A stretch of 64,000 nt of DNA from Guyanagaster necrorhizus (Eukaryota > Basidiomycota > Agaricomycetes > Agaricales > Physalacriaceae). Under the pieces are notes generated by a model. The model ran no database searches. It saw only the letters and a program-made list of their open reading frames with translations, and was not told the DNA's origin. The stretch covers positions 248,001-312,000 of the forward strand of contig NW_025064884.1 of NCBI RefSeq assembly GCF_019112545.1. Direction: 5' to 3'. The number at the start of each line of letters is the position of its first letter. Positions within the stretch are counted from its first letter, which is position 1. The position numbers were made by a program, and so were the translations under genes. Shown piece by piece: positions 44,274 through 56,324 of this stretch.

Positions 44274-45569
44274 TTACTTATATCGCAACGCAGTAGTGAC
44301 CATGGGGCCGAACCTAGCACCGGAGTTATGATTCTCCTCGAATAACCAAATGTCGTCCTTGTCCTGGCAGTTACTGTGAGGATCAACGTTAAGAGTGAGA
44401 GAGAAGAGATTAGAAAGCAAAATACAAGTGCAATATGCCGGGACTCATGAGTGTATGCTCCTCGCCGCTTCCCTCCAACGCGAGCTGCCGTCCCAACTGA
44501 TCTTCCTCCGACATATCTTCCTCAAGCTCATCTCCAAATGAGCCTAAAGAAATGCCTAGCTGTTGCCGGCAGGTGCTGACATCCCATCGCAGCGATAGGT
44601 GCCTAAACATCGTCGGTCTATACAACCATATAACGTGAAATATTCCCTGGTCAGCAAAGAATGGGTTGTAAGGATCAAAGGACACTGTTTCATCGGCTAC
44701 GGGGCTGGGTATTCCGTCACTTATTCCACGGGCGAATGGCAACACGGCTAGAGACGAATGCTGGGTATCTGGGAGGAGGGTTGAAGGCATGAACATTGCG
44801 GAAGGATTACGCATTAGGGTGAAGTTCATAAGCATGATGCAGCTACAAATTTGTCCTGGATGAGAGGTGGGGCCTAGAGTGGGAAATGACATGAGCGTAT
44901 AGGGTTCAAATTTGTTGAAGTTGTTCCACTGAAAAGTGCTTATTAGTTTAGAGGGAGTGTAGTAAGACTGGATTATGTATACGCACGAGCTCTAGAGGGT
45001 CTACAATGAATATCATATCTGTGTCCATGAATATGGTTTTATCAACGTCCACAAGCAACTCGTGCATGAAAATCTTGCTTAGGACGTTCCATTGCTCTCC
45101 TATGCCGGCACGATGGCCTCGGTCGCGGACGCGTTCTGCAGTGATCGGATAGTAGGTCACCTAATGGAGGGGGTTAACATACGAGCATAGGGGACGCTGA
45201 GATCCTAACTTCAATCGTATATGCTGGTCTTGGGAGCAACGCAAACTTCTTCGCCATGTAGGCGATATTATCTTCGGTACATATGAGATGAAAATGCAGT
45301 GGTCGGCTTGTGTGCATGATTGCGGACTTTATTGCGATACTTCCTTCATGCGCGACATTCTCGCCCATGAGAACGAGGGTGATCGCAATGGGCTCAAGCT
45401 GCGCTAGAGGGGGAAAGGAGATGGGAGAGGCCTTTTGTGGGGCCGATTTAGTCGGGGAGAAAGAGACCAATGAAATGGTGTCAATGGAAAGTTGAGACCA
45501 TTTGATAAAGGAGAGTATGAGAACAAGGGAAATGGCGGAGAGGATATAGATCTTGTAAGGAATGGACAT
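44274..45569 (-). CDS. Type II membrane glycosyltransferase, GT8/LARGE-like
   Basis: The first ATG in the open frame, 45569, gives MSIPYKIYILSAISLVLILS, a signal anchor near the N terminus as in Golgi transferases. The lumenal domain reads LEPIAITLVLMGENVAHEGS, IAIKSAIMHTSRPLHFHLIC, YYPITAERVRDRGHRAGIGE, WNVLSKIFMHELLVDVDKTI and FMDTDMIFIVDPLEL, containing the DxD-type metal/nucleotide-sugar site (DTD). GQICSCIMLMNFTLMR, PFFADQGIFHVIW and a terminal exon NCQDKDDIWLFEENHNSGA follow; TAA at 44274-44276. The fold assignment (GT-A, family 8-like) is fairly firm, but donor and acceptor are unknown. It is divergent from PPX1. Confidence 0.8.
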
Positions 45570-46003
45570 GGGAAAGGGAGAGAAGCGCAGGCATAGATAT
45601 GATATCGCCCAAAGCGCTTGTTTCAAGAACCTGGTACCTGTGTAAATATTAATATTATAAAGAATTAGCTTGGCAGCACAAACCGGGCGAGATCAGGATC
45701 TTATTTTTAAGATTACTAGCGGTTAACGCGCAGTCTGGTAAATGACTAGTAAATAACGTGTTGAACAACCAAACTGGTGCTCAAACTGTATCATATTTTG
45801 GCTTTTTCGTTTTTAACCTGTACATATATAGGCCCCTTTGCGTCAAAAAATTAGATCAAAGGCGGGAGTAACACATACCAGAAACTTCTGAAGGACGCAA
45901 GACAGGAAATTTAGATGACAGGTCCCGTACATGTCACACCACTCAACCACCCCGATCTTCAAATTCCTCTTTCATCCGATCCTGGCGCTCTCTGCAACCC
46001 CCA
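45570..46003. promoter_or_regulatory. Shared upstream region, glycosyltransferase / PPX1
   Basis: 434 bases between outward-facing starts, with AT-rich patches (near 45650 and 45740-45850). No specific element is identified beyond a plausible TATA-like tatatata near 45822. Confidence 0.5.
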
Positions 46004-47353
46004 ATGTCCAGCCATATTCGTCGTCTCTCTCTTGCTTGGAAGCTCTCTAAGCCAGCTCAGCCAGAGCCAGTTACAAGCACGGAGACGACTTCTGAGAACG
46101 CCTTACAGCACTTCTTGGAACGCACCAAGCGTCATTACTTGTCTGATATCGAGGAGTCGCGGGAAAATGCCAACGAGTGGCTCATGGTAATGGGAAACGA
46201 GGCAGGGGGTACGTATGTCTGCGTCTCTTGTTCACCGAGGTCGTCTGACGGTGTCGTTGAAGATTTAGACAGTATCGCGAGCTCAGTAGGCTTTGCGTGG
46301 CTCAGCTCTCTGTCCAACACTACCGTTCCATACATACAGATCAACAAGGAGGACCTCGCCTTGCGTGCAGAAAATTTGTACGCGTTGCAGCTCGCTGGTA
46401 TTGATAATCCTCAGGAACAGCTGCTACTCGCCAACAACCTCGCGTCATATACACCCTTCCCCTCTGCGCGATTCGGTCTTGTCGACCACAATCGCCTTGG
46501 CTCTTTATTCGTTTCTGATGCTGCACGTGTAGAAGCCGTCATCGACCACCACGAAGACGAGCACTTGTACTTGGATATCGCTGACCCCAGAATTGTCGCT
46601 CCCGCAGGCAGCTGTTCTTCCCATGTCGCCAACCTTTGTCCGTTCAACCTCCCTCGAGAAATCGCTACCCTTCTGCTATGTGCCATTCTCATTGATACGA
46701 ACGGTCTGAAGCCCAGTGGAAAGGCCGTTCAGGCGGATCGTGATGCTGTTCTTCGCCTCCTTCCATCAGCGCGTCTGGAGCTCCCATCTTCGTTCTCTTC
46801 CGCTAGCACAGATGGCCTTCATGATATCCCATCCATTATATCCTTGAGCTCCGTACTTGCCACAAAAAAGGCCGACGTGTCTCATTTGAGTGCTCGAGAC
46901 CTACTTCGGAGAGACTATAAGGAATATACATATACCCTTCAATGGCATCCCGACAAGCCCACTGTGAAAGTTGGTCTTTCGACGGTACCGTTACGGCTCA
47001 AGGATTGGGGGAGCAAAGGAAAACTGTTTTGCGAGGGAGTGGGGTATATGCAGGCCCGGGGGCTGCAGGTCCTGGGTGTTTTGACGACGTTTAAAAAAAC
47101 CAAGAAAAATGGAAAAGAGAAGACAAAACATTGCAGAGAGATGGCATGGATCGTTTTGTCAGACACAGGTTTAGACAAAAGACTGTGGCAGGGCTTGGAG
47201 GAGGACCAAGAGATCAGGGTCGAGAGACACAAGTTTAAGACGGGGAAGGTGGTGGGGGAGGCGAACGTCAAGGTGTATAAGCAAGGAAACGCAGGTGCAA
47301 CTCGAAAGACCACAGCACCGCTGCTGAAACGCATTCTTGAATCACCTTCATGA
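46004..47353 (+). CDS. PPX1: Exopolyphosphatase, DHH/DHHA2 family
   Basis: Cytosolic enzyme that removes terminal phosphate from polyphosphate. It starts MSSHIRRLSLAWKLSKPAQP. One intron (about 46208-46263) joins WLMVMGNEAG to DLDSIASSVGFAWL, restoring the metal-binding DxDS motif. Further motifs are FGLVDHNRLG, AVIDHHEDEHLY (the DHH signature) and LLCAILIDTNGLKPSG. The DHHA2 domain follows (SARDLLRRDYKEYTY, VGLSTVPLRLKDWG, MAWIVLSD) up to TGA at 47351-47353. Length of about 430 residues and motif spacing match fungal PPX1. Confidence 0.93.
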   Translation: MSSHIRRLSLAWKLSKPAQPEPVTSTETTSENALQHFLERTKRHYLSDIEESRENANEWLMVMGNEAGGTYVCVSCSPRSSDGVVEDLDSIASSVGFAWLSSLSNTTVPYIQINKEDLALRAENLYALQLAGIDNPQEQLLLANNLASYTPFPSARFGLVDHNRLGSLFVSDAARVEAVIDHHEDEHLYLDIADPRIVAPAGSCSSHVANLCPFNLPREIATLLLCAILIDTNGLKPSGKAVQADRDAVLRLLPSARLELPSSFSSASTDGLHDIPSIISLSSVLATKKADVSHLSARDLLRRDYKEYTYTLQWHPDKPTVKVGLSTVPLRLKDWGSKGKLFCEGVGYMQARGLQVLGVLTTFKKTKKNGKEKTKHCREMAWIVLSDTGLDKRLWQGLEEDQEIRVERHKFKTGKVVGEANVKVYKQGNAGATRKTTAPLLKRILESPS

Positions 47354-48011
47354 CTACTTTAATTCATGATCTCTGCTCTGATGGCGAGACGTGAAAATAA
47401 ATTCCTAAGTACAAACCAATTCATGTCTCCTACACCACTACAGGCGATGGATAGATAACTAGAAGCGTTTAAACATCTGAGTCTGCTGCAGCTCTTCGAT
47501 TTTTTACAAATCATCCCGGGATACCTAAGTCTTTGCACCGCTATCAGGTCGTTCCAATTCTGCACTTCGAAGATGCACGGCAATACCTTCCAAGTCTCGT
47601 TGTTGGTCACATCTATCCGTTTTTTTTTACGAGGGAACGTTGGTCTCTTGATACATATCATTTGTTGGGTGGTACCATCGCCGTACGGCTGGAGTCTCGC
47701 TGGCGCTTCCTATCCTTGGACATAGATTCACTGACCATACCAATAGGTTGACTACTATGAGAGTATGTTTTGGATGCGTCAGTGGAAATTCGTAGAGAAC
47801 GTAAGACACGGTATTGCGATAGTGGTCAAGAAGGTGGGTTAAGTTTGTGATATTGTTTGCAAATTTGTGTTGGCACCTCATATTTTGCTGGTTGCTTTGT
47901 TCGTGCTATAATGTGCGCCTGAAGGAGAAAAACTCAGAATCGGGCCGCCTGAAATCACGCGGCAAATATCGGGTTTCGGCATATACACGTCAAACTTGTT
48001 CGTTCACGTCT
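47354..48011. other. Intergenic, PPX1 to DUF4536 gene
   Basis: Contains short open frames on both strands but no recognised protein. It should include the PPX1 3' UTR and the promoter of the small DUF4536 gene. Confidence 0.4.
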
Positions 48012-48343
48012 ATGGAAACCGACCAGCCTCTTCCGTATAAAGACTGTCTTTCTTGCCGTATAATAGGAGCAGGAACTCTTACAGGCGTCGGGGGTTATGC
48101 CTTGATGCAGTCAAGGGCTACAGCGCTTGGGACACCAGGACAAAAACGAATTATGGCTGGCCTTGGTGTTGGTATGGACCTCTGGCATCTCAATATCATG
48201 CAATATATTTACTCTTCTTCTTCTAATAAAGTTTTCATCATTGCTGGAATTACCAGATGGTTCAAGTGCGTGGTCTTCAGTATTGAGCATATGTCTTTAA
48301 TTGATTTTGCAGAAATCCACTCGAGCCATCGATTAAACACTGA
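48012..48343 (+). CDS. Small DUF4536 membrane protein (DMAC1-like)
   Basis: Tiny two-helix protein, about 70 residues. Exon 1 (48012-48171) reads METDQPLPYKDCLSCRIIGA, GTLTGVGGYALMQSRATALG and KRIMAGLGV. Exon 2 (48232-48265) gives VFIIAGITRWF and the last exon NPLEPSIKH with TGA at 48341-48343. The CxxC-like DCLSCRIIG motif followed by a glycine-rich helix is the DUF4536 signature, shared with human DMAC1, a complex I membrane-arm assembly factor. Mitochondrial inner-membrane location is inferred from that relationship. It converges with the enoyl-CoA hydratase gene about 70 bases away. Confidence 0.82.
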
Positions 48344-48414
48344 GGAAGCAGGTGGAGCCGTTGTTTTTATACTATGATACAGGGATCCTACACGCGAACG
48401 CATTGCAACGATCC

Positions 48415-49564
48415 TTACGAGTTAGTGAACTGGGCCTTGCGCTTCTCTGCGAAGGCAGTCATACCTGTGTACACCATTGTAAGCAGTTGACTTTCTGGAA
48501 TGGTGAAAACATGAAGACGAACCTTCTTTCTGATCTTTTGTAGCAAATAAGCCATGGAATATCCTTCTCTCAAACCTCAGCCCCTCCGCAAGGTTCAATT
48601 CATAAGCTGACGCGTGCCGTTAGTTCATCGACACATGAGAATGAAGAGAAAACATACCAGCGTTGACAACTTCTTTCGCAGCTTGCACGGCGATTTTCCC
48701 CTTGCTCGAAATTTCCTTTGCTACTGCAACAGCCTCCTTTACAACTTCTCCTTCGCCCTCACCAACAACACGACTGACCATACCCCACTTCTCCGCCTCT
48801 TGCGCTGTGAATGTGCGTCCAGTCAGGATCAGCTCCATTGCACGAGACTTTCCGATAGCATTTGTAAGACGCTGGCTTCCGCCGCCACCGGGGATGACAC
48901 CAAGGTTGATTTCAGGCTGACCGAATTTGGCTGTGGGAGATGCAAGGATGATGTCGCACATCAACGCGAGCTCGCATCCACCGCCTAGCTGTAAGGATGG
49001 GGTCAATGCAATGATGCATGCTCAAGAGCATGAAGACATACAGCGTATCCACTGACAGCCGCAATGATTGGTTTGCGGGTCTTAGTAAGATCTTGCCAGC
49101 TCTCCAGAAAGTTGTTTTTGTACACGTCGGCGTCTAAGGGCACGTTGGTATGGAGCAATATGTAATGATCGAGTACATACACTCTTTATCCTTCATTTCT
49201 CTGATGTCTGCGCCAGCTAGGGAACGAAAATGGTCAATGCCGGAATCACACGAATGTGGGGTAACGCACCGGCGAAAGCCCTCTCTGACCCGGTCAAGAC
49301 AATGGCGCCCACAGAGTCGTCATTATCAGCCTCAACAACGGCCTTGTTCAGCTCGACGAACAGAGGTGAGCAGAGCGCATTGAGAACTTTTGGGCGGTTC
49401 AAGGTGATGAGGGTTACGCCTGGTTCTGGCCTGGAGGTGAGGATGAATTCGTATTGAGAAGAAGACATGAGTCTGATGCTGCCTAGAACGGTGGCTCTCG
49501 TGGTAGTGGAGGCGAATGATCTGAGAGTAGTATGAAAGATGGTGGTTGATAAAAGACGGGACAT
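48415..49564 (-). CDS. Mitochondrial enoyl-CoA hydratase (crotonase family, ECHS1-like)
   Basis: Hydrates trans-2-enoyl-CoA in mitochondrial beta-oxidation. It starts [20 protein letters not shown], a clear presequence. The body reads [35 protein letters not shown], then over introns [20 protein letters not shown] with the first catalytic glutamate, and [20 protein letters not shown] with the second. [37 protein letters not shown] and a final exon [15 protein letters not shown] (TAA at 48415-48417) follow. Both catalytic residues and the oxyanion-hole glycines are present. Confidence 0.93.
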
Positions 49565-49686
49565 GAAGGTATGAATGTAATGATGTGAACGACTGGGTAA
49601 TCAGAAATGACCGGCAATGATATAGTCTACTTCCGGTCCGATCTGTACATACATCAGCCGTACGGTATCATCGTATGTACATACTA

Positions 49687-50201
49687 TCATGGCAAAGTCG
49701 CAGGAATGAACGGTACAATAACCAGTTTCTCAGGATCCCACTAGTAACCAGCACATCAGCATATTCCCTTCAAAGTTCCTGAAACGAGAACTTACGACGC
49801 CCGACGTGTAGTAAATATCAGATTCCACCAGTTTCTTGGCATCCGCCAACGTCTCGGCCTCGAGTATCAAACAGGAACCTATAGCTGCCAACTTTCCCGG
49901 CTCGGGTTCTACCTCTGGGTCGACCATCAACCCTCCATCCTCTACAGGATGTGTAAATCATTGACCACATCAGTAGGAGCCATGCGTTCTTACTCAAGGT
50001 CCCATTTTTGAGGAAAACATGTATCCTTTCTAGGTGCTGCGGCCTCACTTGGAACCGACGAGCAAGAATGCCTTCTTCTGTTTTGTCGGGCGCAAACACT
50101 AGAAATCTCCGAGCTCTCGGAACCGTGGAAGATACTGATCTGTGCGTAGCGTTAAGAAAAAGGGACCTTGGCGTCCGACGCAGGATAGTCGTTCCAATCA
50201 T
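49687..50201 (-). CDS. YCII-domain protein with mitochondrial leader
   Basis: It starts MIGTTILRRTPRSLFLNATH, an arginine/serine-rich probable mitochondrial presequence absent from the second YCII gene at 56.3-56.8 kb. The domain reads RRFLVFAPDKTEEGILARRF, VRPQHLERIHVFLKNGTL, DGGLMVDPEVEPEPGKL, GSCLILEAETLADAKKLVES, DIYYTSGV and the last exon WDPEKLVIVPFIPATLP (TGA at 49687-49689). YCII proteins are dimeric alpha-beta barrels. Catalytic roles are known for some relatives, but not for this fungal group. Confidence 0.88.
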
Positions 50202-50913
50202 GATGATGGCGGAAATTTAAAATATCCAGATGATCTGATGCAAGTTTATGCCGAAGCTTCTACATGGCCCCGGTGGTATATTGCAGCAATTCGGACAGGC
50301 AGACGTGCACCAAAGTGTGGATCCCACTGCTAGGTAGTCCTCCGCGAGTGTTCGTCACAGCTCCGATGATCATACAAGACGCTAGTGCCAGCTTCCCGAC
50401 TCGGAATCAAGTTGCGACTCTCGGTCGACCATCATGTTCTTGATTATTGACTTCATCACGGAAAGGTCATCCGCTCTTGTAGGACTTGTGAACCCTTACA
50501 TGCGGAATCTAGTAACATCGGCATTGACAAATATAGAAGTGCACCGCAGCATGGGTACAGAAGAACAAAGAGTGCTAGTGAAATTAAGACACTCTCCTTC
50601 TCTTACCTTTTTTCCCTCCCCTTCTTTTTTGAGCTATCTTTATATTTTGTCTTGAATAATACGTAGCAGTCGTTCATCTGAAAACTTTGGCTCTATGCTC
50701 TTCGTTTCCTGCGCTTACATCCAATCAGAATCGATATTCTCAAGAAAAGAGTAAGTAAAAAATACTACATATTCGCACCAAGTGGACTGTCCTGGCGCAT
50801 TCCACAGTCGCTGTGATGCCGGAAAACTGATGTAAAAAGAAAACCCTTGCTTACGTTCCGAAGGTAGCCGACAGAACGTTCCGCCAGATCCAACAAGCCA
50901 AGTCCCTTCAATG
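50202..50913. other. Intergenic, CNNM 3' side to YCII 5' side
   Basis: Expected to carry the CNNM 3' UTR and the YCII promoter. Short open frames only, with no recognisable gene or repeat. Confidence 0.4.
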
Positions 50914-53292
50914 TTATTCATCATCCACGTCGGTATCCCCACTACAATCTGACAACTCCACATTCGTCTCACTGTTGTTTAGTACAATGTTTCCTCCTCC
51001 CGCTGCATTACCACCACTCGGCCCCGAATTTGAATTGTTGATCGGGGAGCTCTTGAATTTGCCCTTGCTGAACCTAGCCGACAAATTACTCCCCTCACGC
51101 GCTATCCTACGTTTCCTATCCAATAATATAGCTTCCAGTGCGGCGGCCGACTGTTTCTCCTGATCCATATGTGAAGGCGCCGTAACTACCAACACCGGTG
51201 CAGCAAGAGTATCTTTCTCTTTCTCCAAAGCCGCTTCTTCTGTGACCGGTTTAGAATTAGGATTATGATCACGCGGCGGCGCACTCCTGGATCTCAGGAA
51301 GGAGAGGCCTTTCACTGATGCTAATGATTTGTTCGCTGCGACCGGAATTGGCTGTGCGAGAGGAATTGGAGCCGCTGGTTCTGCAGGAGATGGGCTTTGA
51401 TGTATGTATGGCTCTCCATGTGCACCTTCAGGATCAAACTCGTCATAGATCTCTTCTCCAATGAGTTCTTCAAGTACGTCTTCAAGCGTAATAATTCCTA
51501 GGGGCATAATAGCAGGGTCGAAGCCTTTGAGGAACTGAACAATTTTTAATAGGATCAAGCATCCGAAGGGAAAGCGCGTACCTCTTCCGCTCGTTCTTTG
51601 GCAAGAACAGCATCAGCTGGCATAGTCTGCTCTAACGCGAGCATACTAGTCAATCCCTTTCTGCCCTCTAGATTTCCCAACTCAACGTCCTCATCTACGT
51701 TCTTGCGCTTCTTTCTGCCTCCTCGTTCCTTCTTCCCTGCTTCTCCTGCTGCAAAGTCCTTCTCCCACACTCCATCCCCCTTTAAGGTATTTCCTTTCGA
51801 TGTTTCACCGGCTCCACCGTGATTATCGACTTCCTCGCCACTCTCTTCGCTGCTGTCTCCCATCCCAACTCTCTCCAAAAACCGTCGTGTTAAGCCTCTC
51901 TTTCCTGTGACGGCTTTCTTCACACTCTGAGCTTTTTCCACACTGAATCGGCTCACAATGGCAATATGCGATCGGCCTTCTTGAAACTTGTCTAGAATGC
52001 CTAACAAAGATTCGTTATTGGGTACGAACATGACGCGGTTCAGCTGAAGCGTCCGTAAAGGTATGCACTCTTTCGGGTCAAGCAAAACGCATTGCTTTAC
52101 AAGGAGGATACCGATGATCTTCTTGACTCTCTGTGACTTGCCCTCAGGAGAGGCAGCTGGAGGAAGGTCTACTTGTTCATACACGGGCACACGGCTGTGC
52201 CCAGTTTCTACGATTTTTGTCAGAAGGTCGTAGTCTAACTGGGCATCGATAGAGAGCATAAAAACGTCAGATATGGGTGTCATAGCCTAAAGAAGATGAG
52301 TATATTCCTGGAAATGACTTGTGGAACGTTACCTGTTTCACATCTTTTTCCTGTAGGTCGAGAGTGGCCCCGATAATTGTCACAGTATCAGATTTAAGGT
52401 CTCCACCGTGATGGGACTGGGAGGCGTGCATGGCAATAAGTTCTTTCAATTCTAGAATTATGTGGGTCAGCCGAATTTCTGCTGAGGTAACGGGCGACAT
52501 ACCGACTCTACGGTAGATAATACCGTGATTGGAACCAAGGATCCAGTCAAGGAGCTTGGCTACAGGCCAGGCAACGATGCCCTGTGGGCAACGAGTGAGG
52601 ATGGTTTATCGACAACAAACATCAGACACACCATGACATAAATCAGACACTTGGTCAATCCGGCGCCTTTGGCGCCGAGATAGAGACCATAACGAGTGAA
52701 AAGGGACTGGGGAATGATTTCGGAGAAGCTATTGTATGGGTTGTAATTGAATTTGCGCGCAGTTGATTAGCTTGTAACTCACATGACTATGAGCACTGTA
52801 CTGACAGCGACGCTCTGTACCCCACCCCCCAGCACGGGATCGGCAATGACTGGCAAAGATTCATTGACAATCATGTTTGCCAGAAGCAGCGTGACGAGCA
52901 GTAAATGGCCATTCTTGCGAATGGGCTTTATCTGGTTAGCGTATTCGCGTTGTTCCCTATACAACCTTAGTGTGAGAATAAGTGGCAAGGACGAGCACTA
53001 ACGGAGTGCCACTGATACTAAGCACGTTTAACTGTGTCTGGTCAAGACTCATGTACCCCAGGGTCAATCCGGCAAAGAGACCTGATAGAAGGACGAGAAC
53101 TGGAATGAGCACAGCAAAGACGACATATTTGGGCTGATGCGGGTTGAAGCCGTCGGAATCAGAGCGTTTTGGGAAATTATTAGGGCTACTCGGAGGAGTG
53201 AAACGCAAAAGGTGCAAGGAATGCGACGCAAGCGAAAAGAGCGTGTATACGAGCCTCGACGTCGTTGGTGAAGACAAGGGAGTTGGTGCCAT
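50914..53292 (-). CDS. CNNM/Mam3-type DUF21 plus CBS-domain membrane protein
   Basis: Metal-ion homeostasis protein; yeast Mam3 acts at the vacuole in Mn/Mg handling. It starts MAPTPLSSPTTSRLVYTLFS. The DUF21 domain includes YVVFAVLIPVLVLLSGLFAG, LTLGYMSLDQTQLNVLSISG, GHLLLVTLLLANMIVNESLP, FSEIIPQSLFTRYGLYLGAK and GIVAWPVAKLLDWILGSNHG. The CBS pair follows: MTPISDVFMLSIDAQLDYDL, GHSRVPVYEQ, VKKIIGILLVKQCVLLDP, then FQEGRSHIAIVSRFS, a long charged insert (about 51600-51850), and GIITLEDVLEELIGEEIYDE. A disordered Ser/Asn/Gly-rich tail ends at 50914. The order matches fungal Mam3. Confidence 0.92.
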
Positions 53293-53631
53293 GCAAGTTT
53301 GAGCTCAAGCTGCTTACTGCGCACGATCGCATGACTTGCCCGTCCTCGTAATCACCGCCACGTCAGCACAAAAACAGCGCGTATAATTTCTTAACAACAT
53401 ATAATATTTACTATCTGCTTGGCTTCTCATAATTTGACTGCCGAGCGAAAATCGCACGCGAACATTATCGGCGTCATCAACTTCTTGCCACAACAGTAAT
53501 ACAACTCTTCATTTCACACAATGACCACGAGGAAGAGATACCGAAAGCAATCTGATTACCATACAGACAAAAAAACACGAATATCTATCGCAACGTGCTT
53601 GGTATACGGGAACCATGGGCATCAGACATAC

Positions 53632-54637
53632 CTAGATGGACTTGGGAAGCTTATCTACACAGTCGCGGATGACGCGCAGTGTCTCCACCTTGTCATAAAG
53701 ACTGCGATGGCAGGCATTCTCTGGGCACTTGGCAGTCCAACATGCCACGGCCTCTGGCCATTCCAACAATCCCGTCTCGATGACTGTGTCGCCCAGAGGC
53801 CGTGTATCCATTTCAAGGATAATCTTATACTTCAGCTCTCGCCATGTGTGGTAGTCAATGAGACTGTGACAGCTGACACAAGTCGCAGTGCTCCCCGCAA
53901 CGAATGGAGGGTCATTCAATCTCTGTCTCAACCTACATATTTTTATCAGTAGATGAAAGAAAAGACCAAGGATACGCGCACCCCTCTCGTCGTGATCGAT
54001 GCAGTTCCATCAGTTTTAACAGAGAACCGGTCGACAGCCTCTGCAGCAACGGGCGGATCGCCGGATCATATAGGTTGTACCGTAGAGTCTGCGTGGATGC
54101 ATGCTTCGCCTCGGCTTCCCACCCAAAACGACATGCAATCCCATACAGTCTGAACGGTTGGACTGTCAGTGCTGGAGTCATCACCAGCAGACGGACAATC
54201 GACAGCGGCCCAGGGGTATCATACTTCTCCACCGCATCGAGAAGCGAGTCTAGCCGGTCGTAGGTGTCTATCGGTGGCAGGGACAAACCACACATCATCT
54301 TCAACAGACATTCTAACGTACTCTCGTCCTCGTCAAGATAGAAAACACCCCCTGGTTTTGAATAAGACGACGAATCTTGTGGCAGGCTGAACATAGAACG
54401 AAAAAAACCAGAGGTCATCTTGAGGGTGTGGGAATAGACTCGGAAAAACGTGCTGCCTCCTTTGGCAGCGAGTGTCGTATCACCCTCAGTGAAAAGCGGG
54501 TGAAGCGAAAATTCTGGTTTAGGATCGGATATGCATAGCATATTAGAGCGCTCTTCGTCTGCGGGTGTCATTTGCATCTCCGGCAGTGACGAACTTGAAG
54601 TTGAAGCTTCTGAAAGGGACCGTCGAACGTTGAACAT
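53632..54637 (-). CDS. BTB/POZ domain protein, agaricomycete-type
   Basis: It starts MFNVRRSLSEASTSSSSLPE. The BTB domain is visible from about residue 40: FSLHPLFTEGDTTLAAKGG, FFRVYSHTLKMTSGFFRSMF, GGVFYLDEDESTLECLLKMM, DRLDSLLDAVEKYDTPGPLS and RFGWEAEAKHASTQTLRY. One intron (about 53935-53985) joins HRSRREG to LRQRLNDPPFVAG, followed by a Cys/His-containing tail (GSTATCVSCHSLIDYHTW, VACWTAKCPENACHRSL) and a stop at 53632. This matches a large family of agaricomycete BTB proteins, some of which may be adaptors for ubiquitin ligases. No specific function can be assigned. Confidence 0.82.
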
Positions 54638-56324
54638 GGTCTACAAAGTACACTGAAATGGGTTGTTAATAAAACCACAATCAGAGTTACTAGTTACCAA
54701 GAGCTGGGGATCTGACTGCAAAACGTCCCGCGCGAGTTAACTGCGATGGTCGTTCGGAAGAAGGTCAATCAGTCGGGCAGCATTCGGCATCCGGACCGCT
54801 TCGATCCGTCGCTCTTATCGCATTTCGTTGAAAATCTAACTTTGCCAACGTGGTGGTTATATTACAAAGCTGAAGAGAAAGGCAGCATGATATATTTAAT
54901 TATCGGATGTTCATAATTAGATTAGTATAGCGGAACTGTATCGCGACCATCACCATGCAGCTGTCACCGTTAACAAATGAGGACTTACATGAGGATTCTC
55001 AAAGTCTGTCATATCTGACTCTCCATTAATCTTCCCCTTGCGTCTCTCTCTCCTCTGGAGTGAGGCCATTGGTCAACGTCTCCCTGTTGCACCTTCTGTT
55101 ATGAAGAACAAGATTAGTTCACCATGCTGTAGTTGAATTCAGCCTATTTGAGCACTGGTGCAAACAGCCTTAAGGGATGTCAGTAGTGAGGAGAAACTTG
55201 AGCCCAAAGCAGGCACAACACCCAATAGTACCACTCTTATAGGAAGGCTGAAAGAATGGATGATCAGGATAACAATGCAAGGAGCCTGATGATGATGACG
55301 AACAGCTTCATTAGACTTGAAGATTTGTGATCCACACAAGTTACCAGCACAGTACCTGGACAGGAGCTGTTGTATGAGAGAATCTGATGAAAATATTGAA
55401 AAGATAATTCTCACCCAACGAAGGTGAAGAATGGCAGGATCATTTGCTTCGTACACCTGGGAACGTTGGATGGGATAAGTGACTAAGCTAGAAAAAGAAT
55501 GGAGTCTGATATGGCAGTTACAGAAAGCAGATATTTGGACAATAGATCTGCATGTACGACCGTGAAGTACTTCCCCCATTTCATCCACTTGATATTCGAA
55601 AGATGTCAGGACCTGGTTCAAGTTAAGCACTATGATCGTTCAAATATACAAAGTTGGTTTTACCGAGAAACAGCCATTGGACAAGACGACATTTCTCCTG
55701 CAACCAAGCCTGCAAACTGGAAATCTCTGCTACTTGCTCAGGGCCTCATAATGAAATGGTGATCAAACAATGAAGTAGCAACACCCCTGATGAAGCAGGA
55801 AAGGGAAAATGGTGAATTGGCGATGGGGAGTAGAGAAAATCGCAGTGTACTAATATATATAAAGTAGAAGAAAAATAAGAGAAGATGCACATAAGTGAGA
55901 TATGCAAGCGAAAAATCAATTAAAGGATGAAATAATAGTAAGATGCGAGCCGTGAAATGACGACAGTAAGATGACGGTGAGACACGGTTATGACGGTGAG
56001 AAACGACGTGAAGATCACTCACCGAGTGCTCATTTCGACGTCATCCCAAGCTCGGCATCTGCCATAGCCGTGGTACCTGACTGGGAATGAAATGAAAGGC
56101 CCCGCGGAGGTCACCTTGATGCAGAAGCCGCTGAAAATGCTCCCTGCCGCTTGGAATCGGCATTTACACTGATCATCTGTCTGCAGCTGACACTATAAAT
56201 TGGTTTCATGGTCCCATGATCGTTTAGGACCTAGTTAACTGGATAGCTCCCATTTGTTCCCATGAATGCGGGAGAAATTCGTGTTTGTGATTTCCAAATA
56301 CAATACTTTGCTACATACAATTCC
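54638..56324. other. Long intergenic region, no firm gene
   Basis: A minus-strand frame at 55139-55630 (163 codons) has a plausible composition in parts but matches no family I know and has no clear ATG context. A short tandem duplication lies at 55971-56008. The left part is expected to hold the BTB promoter. Otherwise nothing is seen. Confidence 0.4.
55971..56008. repeat. Two-copy 19-base imperfect tandem repeat
   Basis: Two adjacent copies beginning ATGACGGTGAGA, differing in their last bases. Small and local, with no obvious function. Confidence 0.6.

Noticed and set aside
48614..48988. Plus-strand ORF of 124 codons
   Set aside because: Antisense shadow of the enoyl-CoA hydratase active-site exon.
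55139..55630. 163-codon minus-strand ORF as a gene
   Set aside because: No ATG-centred start with good context, no conserved motif and mixed composition; not enough to call.
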